DNA of 64,000 nt, taken from Corythucha ciliata (Eukaryota; Arthropoda; Insecta; Hemiptera; Tingidae). The stretch is taken from NCBI GenBank assembly GCA_038030265.1, contig CM075939.1, forward strand, positions 39,537,253 to 39,601,252. The letters are read 5' to 3'. Shown here piece by piece: positions 48,101 to 57,446 of the stretch; the stretch's first letter is position 1, and each line of letters starts with the position of its first letter. The translations under genes and the position numbers were made by a program. Under the pieces are notes generated by a model. That model was not told the DNA's origin and ran no database searches. It saw nothing but the letters and a program-made list of their open reading frames with translations.

Positions 48101-51100
48101 ACTGTTATAACGTATAACTCAAAAAATCAAGAACGAAAGAGTCCGTCGAATAGTGATGACGGGTGGAAGAGCTCGCATTAGCCCAATTTTTGGTCTCATT
48201 TAACCACCAAATACTAGGAAGTTTAAGACAAAGAAACGGTTCACTCATTTTGGTGTCAAAATCAAGAAATTCTCTGACTTTTCCCGAATTTCCCTGACTT
48301 TTCCCAGTTTCCCCGGACGGTGGCAACCCTGGTCCTTTCAAAACTTATTTTCTACCTGAAACGCGGACCTCTTCTAACATCAAACTGATCAACGATTAGT
48401 CGTTATTAACGTGTATCTAGGCGTCCTACTTTACGTCGAAAGCGTCCTACTATTGTAATGGGTTTGAAAATATTCAGAAATTCAAAAAATTTTTAAATAA
48501 GCTTGTCAATGAAGGTAAACTCAAATCTGTTTACACCTTGTTTGTATGATCGTTGGTTAGAAATTTAAAAATTGTTATTTAGTAAAGTTGAAACTGAGAG
48601 TCAATGCATGTATATTGCGCGCCTAATAATTCATAATTAAGCAGTTTTTGTAAGCATTTTATATAGAATGTATGTGTTAATATAGAATGTTGTATTAAGC
48701 AATTACAAGTAAAGTTTAGCTATGAAGTCGTATCATTTGGACAATTATTGTAGTTGTAGCTTACAGTTAGTATCAAGAATATTAGACTCCAGTCCCCACC
48801 ACAAGTCTTTTCTTACGGGGGGCTGGCACGTAGCCTAAATGCTTTGTTATACATATAAACTTAAATTTGGTAAATGTGCGAAATAAATAAATAAATAAAT
48901 AAATAATAAATAAATGTTCAGCCAGGAAGCTTCCAATTTGATAAGTATTCGACGGGTTTTGGGCGTGTATGAGGGCGGCTACCCTGGGTTTCGGTCGCAC
49001 AGACAGAAATACAAAGACTTAGGGCCGTATTTATGAACGTTCATTGAAGCTTCCTTGAGTCAAGGAACCGTTCAGCCCCCCTATTCTGTAACTCATAACG
49101 CGTGCGTTAGCAAAATTTCTCAGCTGATTACTTTCAATTATTCACCTTGTTTATTTCGCTAACGCACGCGTTATGAGTTACAGAATAGGGGGGCTGAACA
49201 GTTTTGATCACAATAAAAACATCTGTTTTAATGAATTTCAAGGGTTCCTTAATGTCAAGGAACGTTCATAAATACGGGCATTAGCCCTAAATGTTTTAAT
49301 TACGTGGCTAACCGTTAGCCAGTCGCGCAGTCAGGGCCGGCTTGGTTTGCCCGGGGACCACGCCCGATAAAAAAAACGACCCTGAAACATGCTATTGCGC
49401 GAAAATACAGACCACTAACTACAAATTTTTCGAATATTTAGACACGAAACTTGAAATTTCACGAATATTCAGCAGGTTACTTCCAGTTTTGAAATGTTTA
49501 GCTCTAAAATATCAAAATTTTGTGGCTATTCGTCAGTCTTTGAGCACTGTCGTGGACGGCTAGAAGGGGACACGGACGATTCAATTTGGTTGTAGTTAGC
49601 TCCATGAGCAATGTGAAATTTTGAGGCTTGCTAGTAGCCAGGGCTTCATTCAAAATTGGATGGCGATGGTGGTTGCGAAGAACCATTTTGACTCTTGCCA
49701 GCCGTTTTCAAGCGGCCCAAAGGGGAGTTTGCCAGCAGCTAGTCCTGGTGTGGGCAACTGTATAGGGCGACCAGCCAATAAAATGGTAGTCCCATGGCAA
49801 CTCTGCTTCGAACAGGTTCCAAGCACCTTGCTGGAACAGACCTACAGACTGATTTAAAACCAGTCATGAGCGTTTCACCACTTTCGAAAACAGAATTTCG
49901 GTATTTTTACTCTTCCAAACATCAATTTCGCGAATTTTCACTCATTCAAAACTAAATTTGGCGGATTCATCTCGTTCAAATTCCAATTTCGGGGGTTTGC
50001 TCATTCAAAAACAAAATTTCGTGGAATTTGCTCCATCAAAAACCAAATTTCGTAGGATTTACTATTTCAAAAACCACGGACTTTTGGACTTTACGGACTT
50101 TCATTCTTTCAGAATCCAATTTAGTGGACTTGCGCTCCTTTAAAACCTAATTTCGGATTTCCCCCTATTCGAAAACCAAAGTTCTAGGCCTTTTCTCTTT
50201 ACAAAACCAGTTTCGCGTTAGTTTGATAATTCAGACAACGGATTTGGCTCATTTAAAATCCAAATTCCCAATTTTGGATTACTCCAAATCTAAATTTCGT
50301 TAATTTGGGTATTATAATCTCCAATTTTTGCGGATTTCTTTTCATTCAAAAACCTAATTTTGTGGATTTGGCTCATTTCAACCACAATTTCACAGATATT
50401 GGTTATTTTACACACACAAAATTTTGCGGGTTTGGTTCTTTCCAAAGCACACGAGTCGCACATCTTTGACAAATTCGAAAAGCAAACCTAATTTAACGAA
50501 TTTTTCCTATTTCGACCCCTAATTTCGCGTATTTTTACTATTACAAAAAACAAATTCAGTATCCTTAGTTTTTTTCTAAAATCAAGCTCCGCAAATTCAT
50601 GGATTTTGCTCGATCAAACACAAAATTTTGTCATTCTGGCTCTCACAAACTGTAGTTTTGCGGGCTTTCGCTCTTTCCAATCCTAATTCGCCGACTTGGC
50701 TCATTCAAAAACCATAATTTAATAGTTTTGGCTCTTTCAAACCTCAGTTTCGTAGTTTTCGTTCTTCAGGGTTGCCACTGAACGGATCGAACGGAATTCC
50801 CTGATTTTTCCCAGTTTTCCATGAACGCTCGGATGCGAGTTCGAGTCCCGGGTCTCACGTTGGCTTCATGAGAAGCGAGAAAATCGTTAAATCCCCCAAA
50901 ACTGTATCCAGCCCTGTAAACTTGCTGTTCAGCTGCATGAGTGTGATCATTCGCAATCGCACTCCACCCAGCTGCAAATTGGATTTTCCAGTTCAAAAAC
51001 TACTAATTTTGCCCCCCTCCCTCCCTCCCGGGGGGACAAAACCATCAGGGGATGAGGACGACTCGATGATTTGGTAAGGCGGAGAGGAACGGCGTTCGGT

Positions 51101-53645
51101 GGCGGAACGAATGACCAGTTGATCTGTTTTAGCAAGCGAATCGCCAGTTTAGCCATTCCTAGGGCGCATATAGTCACTATTGCCAATTTTGGGACGTGAA
51201 TAGTCAGTTTGGCTATTATCAGCACCAAAAGTGCCAGCTTGGCCATTTTCACAGCGCGAACTGTCTGTTCTGCCATTTTGGGACTCTAATATACTCAAGT
51301 GTAGCCCTTTTTTGGGAGCGACGAGTCCATCAGTGGTCACTTTGGCCATTTTTGGCACGTGAATGGTCGATTTAGTCAGTTTCAGGGCGGAGGTCATGAT
51401 CTGTTTAAGGGTTATCATGGCGCTTGAAGTCATTTTCAAAGTGAGAATTGCCAGTTTGGCTATTTGTAGCGCGCAAATAGTCAGTTTAGCAATGTTCAAG
51501 GTGCGAATAGTCAGCTTTGTCATTTTGGAGTGCGGTTATAATCGGCTTAGCCATTTTTATGGTTGGAGTAGCAAGTTTAGCAATTTTCAGTCAGAGAAAA
51601 GCCTGCCTGTCAGCCTCAAGCTGTAGCCTGTCAGCTATCAAGACATCTTTAGTAGAGTAAAGCACACAATTTCTTAAGCCTTGAATCCCCACCTGACTGT
51701 TATAACGTATAACTAAAAAAATCGAGAACGAAAGAGTCCGTCGAATAGTGATGACGGGTGGAAGAGCTCGCATTAGCCCAATTTTTGGTCTCATTTAACC
51801 TCCAAATACTAGGAAGTTTAAGACAAAGAAACGGTTCACTCATTTTGGTGTCAAAATCAAGAAATTCTCTGACTTTTCCCGAATTTCCCTGACTTTTCCC
51901 GGTTTCCCCGGACGGTGGCAACCCTGGTCCTTTCAAAACTTATTTTCTACCTGAAACGCGGACCTCTTCTAACATCAAACTGATCAACGATTAGTCGTTA
52001 TTAACGTGTATCTAGGCGTCCTACTTTACGTCGAAAGCGTCCTACTATTGTCGTACCAGGCGGCCTAGGAAACCATTTTTACATACTATGGTCACCCTAC
52101 CCCTGTCCCCCAGAAAATGTCTGGCGATCTCAGAAGTGTCATATCCTGGATCTTGAAAATCGTCCTGTGCATGCAGGCGCCACAGACACGGTCAAATGAC
52201 TCGGACTTTTCATAAGGTGGGCTCCTGGGCTGTTCGAATTGTATCATAGTGTTAAATATTCGTACTTAGATCAAATGCGCTTCTTAGGTAATTTTTTTTA
52301 GTCCAACTCCCCCCCCCCCTCATTTTGATAGACACGCCCCTTAAGACACTGCGCCCCTGGGCCGTCGCCCGGCTCGCCTCCCCCCCCCCCTCTTAGAGCC
52401 GGCACCGCAACAGGGTGCTTCACGGGTTCATCCCAAGTCAAACGTCCCGTTTTAATCCTTTTTGATACACGGCATATTTTGGTCTTTGAAACTGACTCAA
52501 ATTTTGCGGTTGAAGGCCAGTGACCACTAAAATTTCGATTTCAATTCCTATTCGAGTTACAGTACTTCTGCGAGGCCCACATAACGGAAATGTATTCGAG
52601 TTCTAATCGAGGAATCAGAAGTACGAGCTTCCTATCACAATCTCGATGATTCATTTGACCTTAGTCCCGGTTCCCGAGACTTAAATAAATAAAAAAAACC
52701 CTAACAAACGATTTCTTTTGACAATTAGTATCATGCTTCATGAATAGGACCATTATTTCTTGAAGAAAAGTGTGTCAATCAGATCTGGTCATTACACTTT
52801 CCAATGGATGCTCACAGAGCTTAATTGGAAACGGGAGGGAACTGTAAAAGCGTAGCGAATCTTAGAACTTCCTGGCGTATTGAATCGGACGATTGTGCCG
52901 TATATCGGTCAGATTAGTTGTAACTTTATTGTTTTATGTGGGCGAGATAGTGGAGTAACGATTTTATGTCAGTGGATGTCAACGATTTCCACCTTTTTTG
53001 TTCATTTAAGTTGTAACTTTACTCGTTGAGACTTCATGGGCGAAACAATGAGGGGACTTTATCAGGCTTAGGAAATGGGTCAAAACAAGGACATGGCTTA
53101 TCTGGAACTGTAATAAGCTTATTATTATTGATGGTAATCGGTGGTATTTCCAAGTGGGGAATGTTAAATTGGAAAATGAGGAGGAACAATACGAATGGAA
53201 AATTGGGTCATCAGCGAGGACCCGTGAAGCTTTGCTAAGGTGAAAGCTATTAAAAAACAAGGGGAAAGTTGGATAATGGAAAAAGATGAGGCACTGACTT
53301 GACTTTTCCTGTGCACCATTGACACGAACGTCCACGCCAGCCATCGTCGCAAACACACGTCGAGTTCACACAGCGACCGTGATAACAGGCAAGATCGGAG
53401 CCCTCGTACTCACCCTCCACGGGTACACATCGAGGCGTCGGCAACAGAGACGACGAGGACGTCGATGACAAGGTGTGGCCAACACCTGGAGCTGAACCGC
53501 CGCCACCGACCACTTGACCATTCAAAAGGACGCCCACCAATAGAACGGAACTGAGAAAGTGGGCGACAATAGTGGACGACACCAACTGGCCGTAATGTGG
53601 GGAAATCGACGATGACGATGGTGACCCCTGATCACTGCACGGCAT
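33116..53645 (-). CDS. ATRN: Attractin, single-pass membrane protein
   Basis: Sixteen exons: 53299-53645, 42640-42843, 42437-42565, 41927-42377, 41597-41861, 40878-41532, 40632-40818, 40049-40571, 39838-39981, 39625-39774, 39377-39541, 39091-39307, 38942-39020, 33520-33651, 33345-33459, 33116-33267. All phases close to 1304 residues (human about 1429). Order: hydrophobic signal (about 21-43), EGF-like, CUB with DGPGNYSFDSKCSWLI (about 118-225), EGF (CSGNGVCIDGVCTC), kelch repeats (about 305-640: YIYGG, VFGGNTHND, YGHSSAWD), PSI repeats, two laminin-EGF modules (921-1018), TM CFLLLLLVAAILW (about 1138-1158), then cytoplasmic EMEQMASRPF, PIALEPC and the C-terminal DSCI. Attractin family proteins act with the Mahogunin-type E3 ligase in receptor turnover. 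The C-type lectin domain of vertebrate attractin is absent. Two large introns (10.5 and 5.3 kb) are repeat-filled. Confidence 0.95.
33985..34590 (+). repeat. Degenerate ~30-bp array, family R4, in attractin intron 13
   Basis: Units with GACCCGAAACTTGCAATTTC then GCGAATATTCAGCC recur across the stretch; same family as 44700-45110. The hAT-like TAGGGTTGCCAACCGTCCCG lies at about 34870. Confidence 0.65.
35045..36112. mobile_element. Foldback element in attractin intron 13
   Basis: The left arm (about 35045-35280) has TTCCAACAAAATTTCCTGTT and GCGTTTTGAGATATCGGCG. The right arm (about 35895-36112) has the mirrored CGCCGTTATCTCAAAACGCA and AAATTTTGTTGGAAAAC. The arms diverge more than those of the 1802-3486 element. 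The ~600-bp middle has no recognisable gene. Confidence 0.6.
36500..36975 (+). repeat. Tandem repeat of ~125-140-bp units with poly-C spacers
   Basis: About four units, each with TTGGACC(A/G/T)ATTT(A/T)ATTCA-like starts, a CTACG(C/T)TTATCATGAATAT core and a GGAGATGTGTG-like end. Two end in C runs (36722, 36860). The following TAGGGTGACCAGACGTCCTA (about 36991) begins another element seen also at 45876. Confidence 0.65.
38330..38780 (+). repeat. Degenerate array, family R5, in attractin intron 13
   Basis: Units such as ATCGCCAGTTTTTAGGGTAA and CGACAAAGTTTTCAAG repeat with a ~30-40-bp period. A lone GGACACCCTGTA at about 38588 matches the terminus of the ACAGGGTGTT elements, suggesting a truncated copy. 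38865-38885 carries GGTCTGGCTACGCCCCTG, a hAT-like end. Confidence 0.55.
42900..43570 (+). repeat. Tandem ~100-140-bp repeat in attractin intron 1
   Basis: From about 43120, units contain AACTTCACGCAACCCGACCC then ATGAACGAAATCGTTTGTTT and a CATTTCGAAACATGATTTTT tail, repeated about four times. A single diverged unit occurs at about 36395-36440 in another attractin intron. Confidence 0.6.
43570..44690 (+). repeat. R1 array in attractin intron 1, plus orientation
   Basis: One of the clearest stretches of the family: GCTAATTCATGGCTAAAATT then GAGAAAAA, with units close to 30 bp at 43580-44170. R4 units begin at about 44700. Confidence 0.8.
45117..45393. mobile_element. Nested PIF/Harbinger-like MITEs in duplication copy 1
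   Basis: The outer element starts GGGCCGTATTCATAGAC and ends GACTATGAATACGGGTC, flanked by TTA on both sides (45114-45116, 45394-45396). Inside lies another hairpin, about 45143-45278, with ends GGCCCGTTCACAAGCTCTG and GAGCTTGTGAACGGGCC. A 3-bp TTA duplication and GGGCC ends fit PIF/Harbinger MITEs. Confidence 0.75.
46131..46255. mobile_element. Hairpin MITE, intact in copy 1
   Basis: GGTCTGTTCCAGCAAGGTGC pairs with GCACCTTGCTGGAACAGACC, with further pairing inwards (GAGCAGAGTTG / AACTCTGCTTC). In copy 2 only the right half survives, at about 49773-49842. Confidence 0.75.
48457..48913 (+). mobile_element. 5'-truncated non-LTR retrotransposon tail between the duplicated blocks
   Basis: 457 bp with no match in either block. 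It ends ...GGTAAATGTGCG(AAATAAAT)n, a tandem AAAT-type tail typical of LINE 3' ends, preceded by a G-rich GGGGGGCTGGCACGTAGCC. No reverse transcriptase coding remains. It is bounded exactly by the end of copy 1 and the start of copy 2. Neither outer edge of the duplicated region carries LINE sequence. Confidence 0.75.
48914..52051. repeat. Segmental duplication, copy 2
   Basis: A 3.14-kb direct copy of 44896-48456, starting ATGTTCAGCC and ending CCTACTATTGT. It differs by a different MITE at the TTA site (49022-49280), replacement of ~130 bp left of that MITE by a short unrelated stretch, a ~310-bp deletion near 49772, a short insertion at about 51120 and scattered substitutions. The following 52052-52099 finishes an element (GGTCACCCTA end) that copy 1 lacks. 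Confidence 0.9.
49022..49280. mobile_element. Nested MITEs in duplication copy 2, different from copy 1
   Basis: The outer ends are GGGCCGTATTTATGAACG and CGTTCATAAATACGGGC with TTA flanks (49019-49021, 49281-49283). A second hairpin sits inside at about 49072-49200 (TTCAGCCCCCCTATTCTGTA paired with TACAGAATAGGGGGGCTGAA, then ACTCATAACGCG). The interior is unrelated to the copy 1 element at the equivalent site. Confidence 0.75.
52052..53298. other. Attractin intron 1, 5' part: no gene seen
   Basis: Element remnants to about 52100, C runs near 52307 and 52381, then AT-rich sequence without a recognisable repeat. Minus frames at 53006-53356 are shadows running out of attractin exon 1. Confidence 0.4.
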
Positions 53646-54382
53646 CGTTCTTCCGTCAACATGACACCCATCACACCCCGACCGAGCGATTTAGAAGTAA
53701 ACAGTGGCGAAGAAAGACGCGAGACGAGACCGCCACCCTCGTCTTCATTGTTCACAAAGTTGAATTAGACGGTGTACAGCGATTTTTTAGAAGGGAAGGA
53801 ACGGCTTTAAATCCTGTGACACTTTAAAAACTCGGGAAAAAACAACTATAACTGCCACCTTTGCCTCGCTGACGGCTGAAATAGACTGTTTCTTGTCTTG
53901 TAAATGCTGCTTCTAGGTTGACCTGTTAGAGTGACGTCACAAAGATTAGGAGTCCTCTACTTCCCCTTCCATTATGCTGTCAGCTGTAAACGACAATTGA
54001 TTTTTCTACTTTTACCCGCTGCACTTTAAAAAAAACAGCCTTACATTGCGTTAAATTCACGTTTTATATCATAAAATATAATAAATTAAAGATAACAAAC
54101 ACGTAATTTCTTCTTGTCCGATAAAAGTTGAAGCTCTCTTGTACACAAAACGAAGATGAAAAAGAAAACCACAATTATTAAGTTAATAACGAACAAATGC
54201 GGAACTCAATTCCAACGAATAACATCATCCTAACATTCAACATAATTTCAAAAAATCCGAATCAACTTGAACAGGAACAAAAAAAAATGAAGATAAAAAA
54301 AAATGTCATTTCGAACGCCCGAAGAAAAATAAAATAAGATCCTTCACATGAAAAATTCTTCTGTTGATTCGGATAGAGAGAG
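53646..54382. other. Attractin upstream / GOLGA7 3' flank
   Basis: 737 bp between two minus-strand genes. It must contain the attractin promoter and the GOLGA7 3' UTR. No canonical AATAAA was found on the minus strand here, so the GOLGA7 transcript end is unknown. Confidence 0.4.
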
Positions 54383-55081
54383 TCACGTTCGAGACATCAC
54401 CGGTTGGTCTAGAATTGATATTTCAACCTGAAAAGCACGAATTGATGTAGGCATGACGAATAGACAGCAACATAAAAGTGAAGTGCTACTTACGACTCGG
54501 AGACCGCGGTCCACTGGATTTGTTAGAAGCAAACCTCTGGGTTTGTACACTCTTTCGTTTTGCTCTTGAACGTATTTGTTAATCTTTCTCAGACACTGAT
54601 TGAAGAAAAAAAAGTTGGAAATTTTTTGAATTGGAAGAATGGGGCTACAGTGACGTACCTTCTCGTAGTGGGTCTGGGCGCATACATAGACGAGATACGC
54701 TGTCAAACAGGCGAGACACCCCTCGCAGTAGGTACTGCACGATCCTTTTTCCGCTTCGCGAAAATAAGCGTTCAACTGGCCAATTGTCGAGTCGAACGTC
54801 TGTCGATCCAGTTTACCCTCCAGCTCAGGGGGGAAACTCATTTGAAATTTGACCGTCGTTCCGTCACTGTAGTCCCTTTGAACGAACACCTTCATGCACA
54901 ATTGAGTTTGACCTCCAGGGGCGGCGGTGGCATTTGAGCCCTGTCTCTGTCCATCGGCTGGGGGCGCAGAATTACCCTGGAAAATTTTGGATAGCAAGTT
55001 TGAGGAAACAAGCGATCGAAGGGATGGCCTCGAGTGTCATTCATTTAGAGGTGTACGTACCAACGCTTTTCCGACCTTCAT
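54383..55081 (-). CDS. GOLGA7: Golgin subfamily A member 7 (palmitoyltransferase accessory subunit)
   Basis: Four exons: 55061-55081, 54659-54976, 54494-54595, 54383-54427, all phase 0, total 161 residues (human 137). GOLGA7/Erf4-family proteins stabilise DHHC palmitoyltransferases such as ZDHHC9 at the Golgi and support Ras palmitoylation. Conserved segments: KVFVQRDYSDGT, FPPELEGKLDRQTFDSTIGQ, EGCLACLTAYLVYVC, THYEK, INKYVQEQNERVYKPRGLLL and NPVDRGLRVVEISIL. The extra length is an N-terminal Gly/Ala/Gln-rich stretch (about residues 8-28), after a first exon encoding only MKVGKAL. An internal Met directly before KVFVQRDY could be an alternative start giving a vertebrate-like length. Confidence 0.93.
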
Positions 55082-56395
55082 AGTTGAATTCACAGGAATT
55101 TTATCGTCATTAATGCGAGAACGATAAAAATGTACCCTAAAAGTTGACTGTAATAAATAAAATAACACAACAAATGGGTACAAAAGCAGAACAACTGGAA
55201 TCTGAAGTAATAACAAGAAGATAACAGTTCAATTGAACACCATTGGCCTAAGAAAGCCTCTAAAAGCATGAGGTCATCACCCAGCTATGACGTCATTACC
55301 TACGAACTAAGGTTGTAGGCTGGAAATTACGCATTTCTGGGAACAAAACAACGGATTTCGTTGACACTTTGTCGTTTTTCAAGGAAAAATATAGCACTAG
55401 AAAATATAGTAATAGTTTTTTAAAATGCACCACATCGTTGATGACGCACTGACGCGTAGAGCTGGTTTAGCATTTCTATGCGCCTCCAGTAGGAGCTCGG
55501 CAGGTGGTGTGATCCAACAAGTCGAGTGTTTTTTTTTTTCTCGTGTTTGTCCAGCGCTCGGTCCAGTGTCTGGGGGCATGGACGATGGGGACTTGACTTG
55601 ATCCGTTGAAATCGTGACTTCGTGAGTACAATTTCTATCTTTGCGTATTATATTCACAAATAACTGTCCGCGTGTACGGTGTACTTCACGCCGATAAACT
55701 GTTCAATGAATGGTTGGAACTTTTCCCTCCACAACTTGTCAACTCAAGCCGCCCGGCCAATAAGGAGCTTAGACGCTCTTTTTCTGTTAAATTTACTCCG
55801 TGGTTGTGGTTACTTGAAGTTGTTTCATATTTTCAAGCTTGGTTGTCCTTCTCGAATAATTCAACCAAAATCATTCGAAAATCCTAATAAATCACAAATT
55901 GAGCTTGAGTCGTGGTCCCTCTCGACGATAGCCGCCCGCACTCCGACATCAAAGGAAAGCCTTTAGTAGCTAAAGAATGGCGTCACATCCCATGTAAAAC
56001 TAACGAAACACTACAGCATCGCGCTATTTTTCTCGGTATTTTAGACCGAGCCGTGTGAAAAACGTTGAAGCCTCGCGTTCCCAAGATCGAGCCTCATTCG
56101 AAGATTGACAAACCTCGCAACATTAGAACACGACGGAAATTCGTTGTGAGGCGAACTGGCTCGAGCAGCCTTGTGCTGGCTCGACCGACGGGCTTGAAAG
56201 GTCATGCGACTCACATTGTGCGACAGTCAAATTTTGGTGAAGTTTTTTTACACACAACAGTACCACGGTTTTTAAAAATAATAACCAACTACATTGTTGT
56301 GGTGTGTAAAACAGCTTCTTGGGAATGGCATACGAATCTGAGCCGATTCCGGTGTAGCCGCAGCTCGTGGGTTGAAAAGACGATAAACGATGGTT
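55082..56395. other. Upstream of GOLGA7; no gene seen
   Basis: The GOLGA7 promoter is expected at the left. The 86-residue minus frame at 55397-55657 and the overlapping plus frames at 55672-55966 show no motif I recognise and no supported splice partner. Confidence 0.35.
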
Positions 56396-56795
56396 TTTAA
56401 ACGAAATTTTAGTTTATTAGGTAATTGATTAATTATTTGAGTATAACATTCTTTTATTATATTTTTCAAATATGCCGACTAGTTTCGGGGTAAAGTGCAC
56501 CCCATTTTCAAGGCATCCGGTAGTTCGAAAACAACTTCAATAAACCAGGAAATGTTTTTTAAATATTTGTCCAATATTGGACCATTGAAAAAATATTGTC
56601 AATGCAAAAAAAATATGTATGCCATATTGATTGACCAATGAAGAATAAATATTGTATAACTAATGTTGTTCAAGCGTTAATCCAATATTCGTGCGCCAAT
56701 ATCCCCGATAGCAAGCAATATCCTAGGAATGTTCCCACATTCTTCGATTTCGAATGTGAATAATCTGAACAACATGAGATTATTCTTATATTATA

Positions 56796-57156
56796 TAAGT
56801 TTTCCTAGAATATTCTGATACTAAATGATTCGATTATCCTTAGGTGGGTTCAAGAGGATTATGCCTGGAACATTCGTAGCGGAACATGATTATCTTATTT
56901 TGAATAATTAACCTAGGAATGTTCTTTTAGCAGTTCCTAAGAATTAAATGTTACATCCATCGATCTCCGTAATTTTTGTCGTGAGATTGATGCCTGCATA
57001 AAGCCGTTTCGGTTTTTATTTGAAATTAGAAATCCCAAATAAATGCTGAGGTTCAGTTTCACTTTGTTTTAGTGCATTTCATTAAAAAAATACACTATTG
57101 GTCTCGCCCTGATAATCGCGCAGCATGTGGGTTATGATACTTTTTATTATTATTAT

Positions 57157-57206
<50 letters not shown>

Positions 57207-57446
57207 GCATTGACTACTGAGGCCATTAGCCTTCACGCAAGCAGGCATTTCAATTACATTCTATATTCTCTGTTCTGCGTCTGTCAGCCTCCGCTCATGG
57301 CTTCAAGCGCATTATTATTATTATTCGAAACAAGATGATCATGTTCCGCTACGAATGTTCCAGGCATAATCCTTTTGAACCCACCTAAGGATAATCGAAT
57401 CATATAGTAACAGAATATTAGGATTTATTATTTAATAAGTATATAA
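56796..57446. mobile_element. Inner inverted repeat with inserted retroelement tail
   Basis: The left arm (about 56825-56905) reads GATTATCCTTAGGTGGGTTC then AGGATTATGCCTGGAACATT. The right arm (about 57335-57415) mirrors it (GGAACATGATCATC in one orientation, AATGTTCCAGGCATAATCCT, GAACCCACCTAAGGATAATC). Between them lies the T run and LINE-like tail at 57159-57300. Confidence 0.6.
57159..57300 (-). mobile_element. Probable non-LTR or SINE 3' fragment (minus strand)
   Basis: A run of about 46 T (57159-57204) followed by AGGCATTGACTACTGAGGCC; read on the minus strand this is a short unit ending in a poly(A) tail. ATTATTATTATT lies on both sides (about 57146-57160 and 57311-57324), possibly a target duplication or the microsatellite it entered. 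Less than 150 bp, no coding. Confidence 0.5.

Larger units (their letters stand above)
44896..48456. repeat. Segmental duplication, copy 1
   Basis: A 3.56-kb block starting ATGTTCAGCCAGGAAGCTTC and ending AAAGCGTCCTACTATTGT. It matches 48914-52051 in the same orientation with very few substitutions where both are present. Content in order: R4 units, a nested MITE (45117-45393), hAT-like ends, a hairpin (46131-46255), R2 array (46300-47170), an element bounded by AGGGTTGCCAC and GTGGCAACCCT (about 47178-48331) that contains R3 units. It lies wholly inside attractin intron 1. The predicted 76-124-residue frames are repeat translations. Confidence 0.9.
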
